Assembly: GCA_036351055.1 (NCBI GenBank)
Contig: JAZBOH010000147.1
Coordinates: 3,149-67,148, forward strand
Length of the DNA stretch: 64,000 nucleotides
Direction: 5' to 3'
From: JABDPF01 sp036351055
GTDB taxonomy: Bacteria > Pseudomonadota > Gammaproteobacteria > Xanthomonadales > SZUA-36
A program made the translations under genes and the position numbers. Below the pieces are notes generated by a model. That model worked only from the letters and a program-made list of their open reading frames with translations, searched no databases and was not told the DNA's origin. Of this stretch, positions 8,576-16,917 are shown piece after piece (positions within the stretch are counted from its first letter, which is position 1; each line of letters begins with the position of its first letter).

Positions 8576-9559
8576 TCAGGGTGAATTCAGTTCGACGGAT
8601 TTGCCGACCATTTCAACCGTCACGGCGGGAACGTTTCCGACAACCGTCACCATCATATTGCCCGACGTACCCATGTAGGCATGCGTCGTGCCATGCTGCT
8701 GCGTGATTTCCGGGTGAGCTGGCGTGTCGCCGAGACTTTCCACGTAAACCGATACGGCGGCCAGCCCATCGCTGTAAACCAGGTGTTCGTACTTGCTGCC
8801 GGCATCATCAACTGCCTCTATATAGCGGTGGGTCGTCAAGATGAAACCGGGCGGAAGCCGGCCGGGACGCCAATGCGGCTGACCCGATTTGCCGGCGTTT
8901 GCAGCAGGCAGCCCGGACTCCACGGCGGCGGACTTCTGCATTCGCCCGCTGGGCTTCAACTCACCGCGGTCCACTTCCGATCCCAGTTTCAGGTCGGTGA
9001 ACATCAGCTTCGCCAGCGTCTGCCGCTTGCTGCCGAGCAATTCCCACTTGAGCAGAAGACCCGAGTGTTCTTCGAGCCACAGGGAATAGCCGTAACGATA
9101 GTGGTCCCGCGGCAGGACCTTGATATTGCGGCTGTTGTGCCCCGCGATGCGGCTCTTGCCGCCAAACTTGAAGGTGTATGACTGGCCGTGTTGCTCACTG
9201 CCGGCCAGTGGCAAAACCGGAAAGAACGAGCGCCTAATGGAGCGGTCCTCGAGCACCGAGCTCTCGTCTCCGCCCACCCAGCGAACGCCGTTGGAGTCGC
9301 GCAAAATTTCCCAGGGCGCCCCGGACTGGGAAACCAGTCGTTCGTGTACACCGTCCTCATCTGAAACATGGGTGATGCGCATGGTTTCCATCGCATCACC
9401 CTGCATGTAGACAAACGTGCCCTGGTAGTCCATCTGGCTCATCGCTGTCGTCATGCGCTCAAGCCAGCCACGGGCGTCATTATCCGGGCCGGCCATAAGC
9501 GTCTGGGCGGCCAGAAGACCAAACGTGGCCACCGCGCCTATGAAGCACGCTTTTTTCAT
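8576..9559 (-). CDS. mucB: Sigma-E regulatory protein RseB/MucB
   Basis: RseB binds the periplasmic part of the anti-sigma factor and protects it from proteolysis until envelope damage is sensed. A signal peptide (KKACFIGAVATFGLLAAQ) precedes a LolA-like lipid-binding domain at about residues 30-200. A smaller C-terminal domain starts at WRPGRLPPGF. Length 327 residues is as expected. The start overlaps the end of mucA by 4 bases (ATGA), showing translational coupling of sensor and anti-sigma factor. Confidence 0.94.
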   Translation of the reverse strand: MKKACFIGAVATFGLLAAQTLMAGPDNDARGWLERMTTAMSQMDYQGTFVYMQGDAMETMRITHVSDEDGVHERLVSQSGAPWEILRDSNGVRWVGGDESSVLEDRSIRRSFFPVLPLAGSEQHGQSYTFKFGGKSRIAGHNSRNIKVLPRDHYRYGYSLWLEEHSGLLLKWELLGSKRQTLAKLMFTDLKLGSEVDRGELKPSGRMQKSAAVESGLPAANAGKSGQPHWRPGRLPPGFILTTHRYIEAVDDAGSKYEHLVYSDGLAAVSVYVESLGDTPAHPEITQQHGTTHAYMGTSGNMMVTVVGNVPAVTVEMVGKSVELNSP

Positions 9560-10206
9560 TGCAGGTCGGGGGATTTTGCCGTATCGCCTGAATCTTCTTC
9601 AACGGCCGGCTCATCGGGTTCGCCGGCGGCGGATGCATTGCTCGTCACCAGGACCGGAACAAACGCGACAAAACCGCGGCCGCTGCTGCCACCCGTAACC
9701 TGGTAATGCCGTAACAGGTATGGGTTCATCCGCTGGCTTGAAACGGCCCGGGAACTAACATTGGCGGACGACAATCCCTGGGGGCTGGTGAATGACTCCA
9801 GCGTGCTGGTTTCGGCGACACCGCCTGCCGACTCGATGGAAGGGGCCTGCCCCGGCGCAACCGCCATCACCGCGACCAGCGCCACGGATGCGGCTACCGC
9901 CATGCCGGCCACCGGCTTGAGCCAGCGGGCTACGGAGCGGCGTGGCCTGTCTCGCCGGGCGTCGTTTTCCAAAACCTGGTTGACCCGGGAGCACAGGTCT
10001 TCCTGTGCAAACCCGCCGTCCCCGTGACGCAGGCAGTCGCGAACCACGTGGTAGCGGGCCCAGGTGGCGCAAAGTTCATCGTCGGAACCGAGGCGGCGCA
10101 CCAGGAAACGGCTGGCTTCCCGGCTTATTTCACCATCCATCAGGCTGGAGATGTGTTCACGTGTTTCTTTACTCATTTGATCTGTACCAATCCAGGTTTC
10201 GTTCAT
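9556..10206 (-). CDS. mucA: Anti-sigma-E factor RseA/MucA
   Basis: This single-pass membrane protein sequesters the sigma factor at the membrane. The N-terminal cytoplasmic part contains REHISSLMDGE, the conserved sigma-binding start, and a transmembrane helix lies around residues 100-118 (GMAVAASVALVAVMAVA). The C-terminal periplasmic tail is long and low-complexity near its end. ATG at 10206 overlaps the sigma-factor stop. Homologues begin near a second ATG at 10176 (SKETREH), which may be the true start; both have weak Shine-Dalgarno sites. Regulated proteolysis by DegS/AlgW and RseP would release the sigma factor; neither protease gene is in the window. Confidence 0.92.
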   Translation of the reverse strand: MNETWIGTDQMSKETREHISSLMDGEISREASRFLVRRLGSDDELCATWARYHVVRDCLRHGDGGFAQEDLCSRVNQVLENDARRDRPRRSVARWLKPVAGMAVAASVALVAVMAVAPGQAPSIESAGGVAETSTLESFTSPQGLSSANVSSRAVSSQRMNPYLLRHYQVTGGSSGRGFVAFVPVLVTSNASAAGEPDEPAVEEDSGDTAKSPDLQ

Positions 10207-10784
10207 TCATTGCCCAGCAAGGGCCTGAGCTTCTCGTCGATCGCTTCGCGCGCCCTGAAAATACGTGACCGGACCGTGCCGATCGGGCAATCCATGGTCA
10301 CCGCGATGTCTTCGTAACTCATGCCTTCCATTTCGCGCAACATGATCGCCGTTCTGAGGTCTTCGGGCAGCGCGGCAATCGTGTCGTACACAACGCGTTT
10401 GATTTCGTCGCGCATCAATTCATTTTCCGGAGTGCCCTGCTCCTTGAGCCGGCTCTCCATGTCGTACTGCTCGGCATCCGCCGCGTCGATGTCAAAGGCG
10501 GGTGGGCGCCGTTTACGCGCGACCAGCCAGTTCTTGGCCGTATTGATCGCGATACGGTACAGCCAGGTATAAAACGCGCTGTCGCCACGGAACCGGTCGA
10601 TCGCGCGATAGGCCTTGATAAATGCCTCCTGCGCCACGTCCATTGCTTCGGCATGATCCGACACGTAACGCGAGACCAGGCTGATAATCCGGTGCTGGTA
10701 CTTATTGATCAGCAGGTCAAAAGCGCGCTTGTCACCCTTCTGTACCCGCTCGACCAGCAATTGATCGACCTGTGCTTCGCTCAT
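10203..10784 (-). CDS. rpoE: RNA polymerase sigma-E factor RpoE/AlgU
   Basis: An ECF sigma factor of 193 residues controlling the envelope-stress response. Region 2 includes AFDLLINKYQHRIISLVSRYV and FIKAYRAIDRFRG, and region 4 includes LREMEGMSYEDIA and GTVRSRIFRAREAI. The start at 10784 (SEAQVDQLLVERVQ) matches the family and has GGAG nine bases upstream. The frame stays open for 36 more codons to an ATG at 10892, which also has an AAGGA site, so an N-terminally extended form cannot be excluded. A sigma-E-like promoter lies upstream, as expected for autoregulation. Confidence 0.95.
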   Translation of the reverse strand: MSEAQVDQLLVERVQKGDKRAFDLLINKYQHRIISLVSRYVSDHAEAMDVAQEAFIKAYRAIDRFRGDSAFYTWLYRIAINTAKNWLVARKRRPPAFDIDAADAEQYDMESRLKEQGTPENELMRDEIKRVVYDTIAALPEDLRTAIMLREMEGMSYEDIAVTMDCPIGTVRSRIFRAREAIDEKLRPLLGNE

Positions 10785-10945
10785 GCGCGAACGCTCCACT
10801 GCATTTTTGTCGGCCCCTGGCGCCGGCGTGCTTTCGATCGCCGCCGGCAGTGGCTGAGCCTGAACGGCCCTGAGTTGTGTAATTGCCGCCATATGAGTCG
10901 GCTTCCTTGCTTGAGCATAACACGGTCGATGCCGCTACTGAGCCA

Positions 10946-10973
10946 TATGACAGGGTGTGTCCGGGGTAGTTCC
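10946..10973 (-). promoter_or_regulatory. Candidate sigma-E promoter of the rpoE operon
   Basis: On the minus strand GGAACTA (-35 position, 10967-10973) is followed after 16 bases by TCATA (-10 position, 10946-10950). This resembles the sigma-E consensus GGAACTT with a TCTGA/TCAAA-type -10. Transcription would begin near 10940, upstream of both possible rpoE starts. The rest of the 307-base gap to the aldehyde dehydrogenase gene shows only a nine-T tract at about 11048-11056. Confidence 0.5.
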
Positions 10974-11091
10974 CATGATTCGGGTTTATTTTCGCTAGCA
11001 CCACGGGTGCAACCGGCAGGTCGCGGTGCGATAATATCCCGATAGCGTTTTTTTTTGACTCGACAAACTTCAGCAAAGGCACAAGAAAATC

Positions 11092-12609
11092 ATGGAATTT
11101 CTCAAGGAACTCGGCGTTACCGAGTTTAATCAGGGCGCCTGCTTCGGACCAGGCGAATGGGCAGAAACCAGGGACAAGGGTATCCTCGAGTCCTACAACC
11201 CGGCAACCGGCGAACTGATCGGCAGTGTTTATGGCGCTTCCGAAGACGATTACGAGCGCATGATGCAAAAAGCACAGGAGGTTTTCATGCACTGGCGCGC
11301 CGTACCTGCCCCGCAGCGCGGTGAAGCCGTTCGCCTGTGCACCGAAGCCCTGCGCCGGCACAAGGATGCACTGGGCAGCCTGGTGGCGATGGAAATGGGC
11401 AAGATCAAGGCCGAGGGCGACGGCGAAGTACAGGAGATGATCGACATCGGCGATTTTGCGGTTGGCCAGTCACGCATGCTGTATGGCCTGACCATGCATT
11501 CTGAACGGCCCCAGCACCGGATGTACGAGCAATGGCATCCGCTGGGAATCGTTGGTGTCATATCGGCCTTCAATTTCCCGGTCGCGGTCTGGGCCTGGAA
11601 CGCATTCATCGCCGCCATTTGCGGCAACGTCACCATCTGGAAACCTTCCTCCAAGGTGCCCCTGTGCTGCACGGCGGTGCAGCACATCTGCAACAAGGCG
11701 CTCGAAGACGGTGGATTCCCGCCGATTTTCATGAGCTTTGCCGCCTGTGGTCACGACCTCGCCAACCGCTTCGTGGAAGACGACCGCGTCAGGCTGGTTT
11801 CCTTCACCGGGTCGACCTGGGTCGGGCGTGATGTCGGCAAGCGCGTCGCCGAGCGCTTCGGTCGCAGCATTCTGGAACTGGGAGGCAACAACGCCATCAT
11901 CCTGGACGAAACCGCCGACTTGAAAATGGCCATTCCCGCCATCGTTTTCGGAGCCGTGGGTACGGCCGGCCAGCGCTGCACATCCACGCGGCGGCTCTTC
12001 GTACCCGAATCCATGGTGGAAAAGGTCAGTGGCATGCTGGTGGACGCTTACCGGCAAGTTCGTATAGGCGACCCGCTGGATGACCATACGCTGATGGGCC
12101 CGCTGATCGACGCGGCCGGCGTCAGGGACTTTGAGGATGCGATTGAGAAGATCAGACAGGCGGGCGGTGAAATCCTGACCGGCGGCAAGCGTATCGACGG
12201 TCCCGGCTCATTTGTTGAACCGACCATCGCGCGGGCCCGGAACGAATGGGAAATCGTACAGACCGAAACTTTCGTACCGATCCTGTACCTGATCAGCTAC
12301 AACGGCCTCGAAGAGGCGATCGAGATGCACAATGACGTCCCGCAGGGCCTGTCCTCGGCCATCTTCACGACCGACATGCGCAACTCGGAGCGGTTCCTGT
12401 CCTCGGTCGGCTCCGACTGTGGCATCGCCAACGTGAATATCGGGACATCCGGCGCGGAAATCGGCGGGGCATTCGGCGGCGAAAAGGAAACCGGCGGTGG
12501 CCGTGAATCCGGTTCCGATGCGTGGAAGGCCTATATGCGCCGGCAGACGAACACGATCAACTGGGGCAACGACCTGCCACTGGCCCAGGGCATCAAGTTC
12601 GACCTGTAA
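11092..12609 (+). CDS. ALDH7-family aldehyde dehydrogenase (aminoadipate-semialdehyde dehydrogenase type)
   Basis: An NAD-dependent aldehyde dehydrogenase of 505 residues. The catalytic cysteine is Cys296 in GTAGQRCTSTRR, and the general base is Glu262 in LELGGNNAII. The ELGGNNA motif, in place of the more common ELGGK, marks the ALDH7 (antiquitin) group, whose bacterial members (AmaB/Pcd) oxidise alpha-aminoadipate semialdehyde, or piperideine-6-carboxylate, in lysine catabolism. Glutaryl-CoA dehydrogenase, a later lysine-degradation enzyme, is encoded 2 kb away, which supports that role, though the substrate is inferred. It diverges from rpoE. The Shine-Dalgarno (AAAGG) is about 12 bases before the ATG, rather far. 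Confidence 0.85.
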   Translation: MEFLKELGVTEFNQGACFGPGEWAETRDKGILESYNPATGELIGSVYGASEDDYERMMQKAQEVFMHWRAVPAPQRGEAVRLCTEALRRHKDALGSLVAMEMGKIKAEGDGEVQEMIDIGDFAVGQSRMLYGLTMHSERPQHRMYEQWHPLGIVGVISAFNFPVAVWAWNAFIAAICGNVTIWKPSSKVPLCCTAVQHICNKALEDGGFPPIFMSFAACGHDLANRFVEDDRVRLVSFTGSTWVGRDVGKRVAERFGRSILELGGNNAIILDETADLKMAIPAIVFGAVGTAGQRCTSTRRLFVPESMVEKVSGMLVDAYRQVRIGDPLDDHTLMGPLIDAAGVRDFEDAIEKIRQAGGEILTGGKRIDGPGSFVEPTIARARNEWEIVQTETFVPILYLISYNGLEEAIEMHNDVPQGLSSAIFTTDMRNSERFLSSVGSDCGIANVNIGTSGAEIGGAFGGEKETGGGRESGSDAWKAYMRRQTNTINWGNDLPLAQGIKFDL

Positions 12610-12630
12610 TGGTCGGGAGCAGGTAGCCGG

Positions 12631-13656
12631 ATGTTTTACAAACTGGTCCAGAAGGCGCTGTTCGCCACCGACCCGGAGACCGCCCACGAACTGACGCTGG
12701 AAGCCCTGAAACTGGGCCACTGGAGCGGGGCGACCCGGCTGCTCTGCAAGGAAAAAAACCAGCCCGTCCAATGCATGGGGCTGGAATTCCCGAACCCGGT
12801 CGGCGTGGCGCCCGGGCTGGACAAGAACGCCGACTGCTTTGAAGCGCTGGGCGACCTGGGCTTCGGTTTTGTCGAGGTGGGCACGGTCACACCGCGCCCG
12901 CAGCCCGGCAATGCGAAACCCCGTGTATTCCGGCTGACGGAGTCCCAGGCGATGATTAACCGCCTGGGATTCAATAACAAGGGCGTAGACTACCTGGTCA
13001 AGAAGGTGAAAAACCATCGCTTCAAAGGCGTGCTCGGCATCAACATAGGCAAGAACTTCGATACGCCACTGGAGAACGCCGCGGACGACTACCTGCACTG
13101 CCTCGACAAGGTTTACCCTTACGCCGATTACGTCACCGTCAATATCTCCTCGCCCAATACCCGAAACCTGCGCGATTTGCAGGAGGAAGACCAACTCGAC
13201 GCCCTGCTCGGCGCCCTGTCCAGGCGGCGCGAGGAACTGGCGGACCAGTACGACCGCTGTGCGCCGATGGCGCTCAAGGTTTCCCCGGACCTGGAAAGCG
13301 GAGCGATACGCACGATCGCCGATATCGTCAGCCGCCATGGCATCGACGCCGTCATCGCCACCAACACCACCGTCGACCGTGACCGGGTGGCCGGTATGAA
13401 ACACGCCGACGAGATGGGCGGCTTGTCCGGGGCCCCGCTCAAGGAAAAAGCCGACCGAATCCTGGCGGAATTGCGCAGGGCGCTTCCAGCTGAAATCGAC
13501 ATGATCGGGGTTGGCGGCATCACCTGCGGCCAGGACGCGGTGGACAAGCTCAAACGGGGCGCCAGCCTCGTCCAGTTCTACACCGGCATGGTCTACCGGG
13601 GACCGGCACTGATCACGGAGTGTCTGCAAGCCATCGCGGCTTACCGGAAAGGATGA
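12631..13656 (+). CDS. pyrD: Dihydroorotate dehydrogenase (quinone), class 2
   Basis: PyrD oxidises dihydroorotate to orotate with membrane quinone in pyrimidine synthesis. The N-terminal helical part (FYKLVQKALFATDPETAHE) is the membrane-association region unique to class 2. The FMN barrel includes NPVGVAPGLDKN, and the catalytic base serine is Ser174 in NISSPNT; the GVGGI and YTGMVYRGP phosphate-binding loops are present. Length 341 residues is normal. The murB start overlaps its stop (ATGA), so the two are translated together. Confidence 0.97.
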   Translation: MFYKLVQKALFATDPETAHELTLEALKLGHWSGATRLLCKEKNQPVQCMGLEFPNPVGVAPGLDKNADCFEALGDLGFGFVEVGTVTPRPQPGNAKPRVFRLTESQAMINRLGFNNKGVDYLVKKVKNHRFKGVLGINIGKNFDTPLENAADDYLHCLDKVYPYADYVTVNISSPNTRNLRDLQEEDQLDALLGALSRRREELADQYDRCAPMALKVSPDLESGAIRTIADIVSRHGIDAVIATNTTVDRDRVAGMKHADEMGGLSGAPLKEKADRILAELRRALPAEIDMIGVGGITCGQDAVDKLKRGASLVQFYTGMVYRGPALITECLQAIAAYRKG

Positions 13657-14669
13657 AAATCACCGAGCGGCCTTCGCTGAAAAGCCTGAACACGTTTGGG
13701 CTGGAATCATCGGCGGCCCGGTTGGTCGAAATCGAGAGCGAAGAGGATGTGCTTGCCCTGCCCGGCTTCGACCCCGCTTTCGACCTGGTTTTGGGCGGCG
13801 GCAGCAACGTCGTGTTCCTGTCCGACGTACCCGGAACGGTTTACCTCAACCGGATCCATGGAATTGAAACCGCCGCTGAGAGCGACGGCCTGGTGCACCT
13901 CGAAGTCGGCGCCGGTGAAATCTGGCACCGCCTGGTCATGTGGTCGCTGGAGCGCGGATTGAATGGGCTGGAGAACCTGTCCCTGATCCCCGGCAGCGCC
14001 GGCGCGGCCCCGATCCAGAACATCGGGGCCTACGGCGTGGAGCTGTCCTCGGTGCTCGAATCCGTAACCGCCTGGGACTGGCGCTTTTCCTGCTGGGTCA
14101 CGCTCAGCCGCGAAGACTGCCGCCTGGGATACCGGGACAGTATTTTCAAATCCGGTGAGGCTCACCGCTACCTGGTGACATCGCTGCGGCTGGCCCTGTC
14201 ACGGCGTTTCGAAGCCAGGACCGGCTACCATGGCCTACGCGAAGAACTCGAAAGAACGGCGCGGGGGCGGAAACTCACCGCCACGGACGTCAGCAACGCC
14301 GTAATCCGTCTCAGGCGGCAGAAACTGCCGGACCCGGCCGAGTCCGGCAATGCCGGAAGTTTTTTCAAAAACCCCGTGGTGGACGCTGACCTGGCAGATG
14401 AACTGCAAAGCCGCCATCCGGGCATGCCCTGCTGGCCGCAGCAGGACGGGCGTTACAAGCTATCGGCGGCCTGGATGATCGAGTCCAGCGGGCTGAAAGG
14501 GCTCAGGGAAGGCGGCGCCAGCGTGTCCGAAAAGCATGCGCTGGTTCTCGTCAACCACGGCGGCGCCAGCGGGCACGATATCAGCGCACTGGCCGTGGAA
14601 ATCCAGAAAGCCATCAGCGAGACCTTCGGCATCAGGCTGGAGCCTGAACCCCGGCTGATCGAGTACTAG
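13653..14669 (+). CDS. murB: UDP-N-acetylenolpyruvoylglucosamine reductase MurB
   Basis: MurB reduces UDP-GlcNAc-enolpyruvate to UDP-MurNAc with NADPH in peptidoglycan precursor synthesis. The FAD-binding part contains VLGGGSNVVFLSD and LIPGSAGAAPIQNIGAYG. The proton-donor serine lies in AGSFFKNP, and the conserved C-terminal glutamate is near the GVRLE-like ending. The protein is of the E. coli (type I) class at 338 residues. The ATG at 13653 is chosen because it overlaps the pyrD stop and begins at the family's usual point (KITERPSLKSLNTFG); an upstream in-frame start lies inside pyrD. Confidence 0.96.
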   Translation: MKITERPSLKSLNTFGLESSAARLVEIESEEDVLALPGFDPAFDLVLGGGSNVVFLSDVPGTVYLNRIHGIETAAESDGLVHLEVGAGEIWHRLVMWSLERGLNGLENLSLIPGSAGAAPIQNIGAYGVELSSVLESVTAWDWRFSCWVTLSREDCRLGYRDSIFKSGEAHRYLVTSLRLALSRRFEARTGYHGLREELERTARGRKLTATDVSNAVIRLRRQKLPDPAESGNAGSFFKNPVVDADLADELQSRHPGMPCWPQQDGRYKLSAAWMIESSGLKGLREGGASVSEKHALVLVNHGGASGHDISALAVEIQKAISETFGIRLEPEPRLIEY

Positions 14670-14691
14670 GCGCCGGCGGCGGCTGCGTCAA

Positions 14692-15855
14692 CTAAAACGC
14701 GTTGATCCCGGTCAGTTCGCGACCCACCACGAGTTGGTGCACGGTCTCCGTGCCCTCGTAGGTGATCACGCTTTCCAGGTTCAGCATGTGGCGGATCGCG
14801 TGGTATTCGGTGGTGATACCGCTGCCGCCCAGGATGTCGCGGCAATCGCGCGCAATGTCCAGCGCCATGCGCACGTTGTTCCACTTGGCGATGCTGACCT
14901 GGGTCGGCTGCATTTTCCCTGCATCCTTCAGGCGCCCCAGTTGCAGTGAAAGCAATTGCGCCGCCGTGATGCGCCGGGCCATGTCGGCCAGACGCAGCTG
15001 GATCGCCTGGTTGGCGGCCAGTGGCCGGCCGAACAGCACGCGGTCGGCCGTGTAGTCGATGACCTCGCCGAGGCAGGCAATGGCCGAGCCGATCGGGCCC
15101 CAGGTGATGCCATAACGCGCCTGGGTCAGGCAACTTAGCGGGCCTTTCAAACCCACCACCCCAGGCAGGCGATTCGCCTCCGGCACGCGCACGTTGTCGA
15201 AATACAGCTCGGAGGTAACCGATGCACGCAGGGACATCTTGGAATGGATGGTGCGCGCTTCGAAACCAGGCATGCCCTTTTCAAGCAGGAAGCCCATGAT
15301 GCCCTCGTCCGTCTTCGCCCAGACGATGGCCACATCGGCAATGCTGCCATTGGTGATCCACATCTTGGAACCATTGACCAGCCAGTCGTCACCATCGCGT
15401 TTGGCATGGGTTTTCATGTTGGCGGGGTCGGAACCGCCATGCGATTCGGTCAGGCCGAAACAGCCGATGATTTCCCCGGCCGCCATGCCGGGCAGCCAGC
15501 GCTGTTTCTGCGACTCGGAACCGAAGGCGTGGATCGGGTACATGCACAGGCTGGACTGGACCGATACGAAGCTGCGCAGGCCAGAATCGCAGCGCTCCAG
15601 CTCCTGGCAGATCAAGCCATAGGACACGCCGTTCAGACCGGCGCAGCCGTACCCTTCCAGGCTGGAACCCAACAAGCCCATTTCTGCAATTTCCGGCACC
15701 AATTCGTCCGGGAACGTGGCATCGTCAAAGTGCCGGGCAATGATCGGCATGGCGCGCTCGTCCACAAAACGGGCGACGGCGTCCTTGATCATCTGTTCTT
15801 CCTCGCTCAGCAGGGAGGACACGTCATACAGGTCAAAGGGATTCAGCTTGGCCAT
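14692..15855 (-). CDS. gcdH: Glutaryl-CoA dehydrogenase
   Basis: An acyl-CoA dehydrogenase of 387 residues that oxidatively decarboxylates glutaryl-CoA to crotonyl-CoA in lysine and tryptophan breakdown. Features pointing to GcdH rather than other acyl-CoA dehydrogenases are GCFGLTESHGGSDPANM, the segment LSCLTQARYGITWGPIG, and the end TYEGTETVHQLVVGRELTG with the catalytic base Glu367. The ATG at 15855 has GGAG six bases upstream; a longer frame reaching 15906 runs back through a terminator. That terminator lies only 15 bases before the ATG, so transcription must cross it. Confidence 0.93.
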   Translation of the reverse strand: MAKLNPFDLYDVSSLLSEEEQMIKDAVARFVDERAMPIIARHFDDATFPDELVPEIAEMGLLGSSLEGYGCAGLNGVSYGLICQELERCDSGLRSFVSVQSSLCMYPIHAFGSESQKQRWLPGMAAGEIIGCFGLTESHGGSDPANMKTHAKRDGDDWLVNGSKMWITNGSIADVAIVWAKTDEGIMGFLLEKGMPGFEARTIHSKMSLRASVTSELYFDNVRVPEANRLPGVVGLKGPLSCLTQARYGITWGPIGSAIACLGEVIDYTADRVLFGRPLAANQAIQLRLADMARRITAAQLLSLQLGRLKDAGKMQPTQVSIAKWNNVRMALDIARDCRDILGGSGITTEYHAIRHMLNLESVITYEGTETVHQLVVGRELTGINAF

Positions 15856-15870
15856 TGGCAGCTCCGTCAG

Positions 15871-15899
15871 AAAAAAAACCGGACGCCACCGGGGCGCCC
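15871..15899 (-). terminator. Intrinsic terminator between the 5'-nucleotidase gene and gcdH
   Basis: On the minus strand a 7-bp stem with one G-U pair (GGGCGCC at 15893-15899 with GGCGTCC at 15881-15887) has a 5-base loop, then GG and eight T residues (A run 15871-15878). It follows the 5'-nucleotidase stop by about 26 bases and precedes the gcdH ATG by 15. Confidence 0.75.
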
Positions 15900-15924
15900 G
15901 CGTCATTGCTTTTGTGCTTTGATC

Positions 15925-16857
15925 CTATTTTACCGCGTTCACGACACCATGGGGTACATGTGCCGTCGCCACGTGTTTCTGCGCCGAGTCGACGTGTACC
16001 TGCTGGTCGTCGAAAAAAATGTCCGCACCGAAGGCTTTCAGGAACTCGCCTTTTTCCCGCCCGCCGAGGAACAGGGCCTCGTCGATTCGAATACCCCATT
16101 CCCGCAAGGTGAGCACCACCCGTTTGTGGGCCGGCGCCGAGCGCGCGGTAACCAGGGCCGTGCGGATCGGGTTGTTGTCGATTGGAAAGGCAGACTGGAT
16201 CTTGTGCAGCGCCTCGAGCACACCCTTGAACGGCCCGCCGGACAGTGGCTGGTTGGCTGCATACTGTTCGCTGTTGTGAAACTCTTCCAGGCCCTGCTCC
16301 TGGTAAACGCGTTCCGCCTCGTCGCTGAAAATCACCGCGTCACCGTCAAAGGCGATACGCAGTTGACCGCTGTCTGCGCCGCTGGCGCTACCGGAAAGGA
16401 TGGTGGCCGCCGCGTAACCACGCTCCAGCGCCTTGCGAACATCCGCCGCGTTGGTCGACAACAGCAAGTCGGCGCCATAGGCCTCCATGTACTTGTAGGG
16501 ACTTTCACCGTTGGTGAAGGCGGCGCGTTCGATGTTCAGGCCAAAATGCTCGATGGTGTTGAAAATTCGCAGGCCGGTATCGGCGCTGTTGCGCGACAAC
16601 AGGATGACCTCGACCCGCGGGTGCTCGACCTTGTCCTCGTTCAGGGCCAGCAGTTTGCGCGCCAGGGGAAACGCGACGCCGGGTTCGAGGTGGACATTTT
16701 CATTGGCTACCTGGTACTCGGCGTAGGCCTCCAACCCTTTTGATTCAAACAGGGCATGGCTTTCCCGCATGTCGAACAGCGCCCGCGAAGAAATACCAAT
16801 CGTCAGCGTGTCGTTGTCACCAGCCATGACTGTTGGCGGTTTGATCTTTTCATCCAT
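15925..16857 (-). CDS. Cytosolic-type 5'-nucleotidase (PF06189-like)
   Basis: A 310-residue protein resembling the bacterial relatives of cytosolic 5'-nucleotidase I, which dephosphorylate nucleoside monophosphates. Supporting segments are LTIGISSRALFDM near the N terminus, VEVILLSRNSADTGLRIFN, LLLSTNAADVRKAL, and the acidic, HAD-like IAFDGDAVIFSDEAE with a second acidic site at GADIFFDDQ. No signal peptide is present. It sits alone on the minus strand between gcdH and the divergent Lol-like operon, with about 60 bases to the latter's start. Confidence 0.8.
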   Translation of the reverse strand: MDEKIKPPTVMAGDNDTLTIGISSRALFDMRESHALFESKGLEAYAEYQVANENVHLEPGVAFPLARKLLALNEDKVEHPRVEVILLSRNSADTGLRIFNTIEHFGLNIERAAFTNGESPYKYMEAYGADLLLSTNAADVRKALERGYAAATILSGSASGADSGQLRIAFDGDAVIFSDEAERVYQEQGLEEFHNSEQYAANQPLSGGPFKGVLEALHKIQSAFPIDNNPIRTALVTARSAPAHKRVVLTLREWGIRIDEALFLGGREKGEFLKAFGADIFFDDQQVHVDSAQKHVATAHVPHGVVNAVK

Positions 16858-16917
16858 GGACGTATTCTAGTCTTAATGTTTCTCAGTTCGCGAGAAAAGT
16901 ACCAAGAGGCTGTTTCG

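Noticed and set aside
12208..13629. 473-codon minus-strand frame opposite the ALDH gene and pyrD
   Set aside because: Antisense shadow; the plus-strand genes carry all the conserved motifs.
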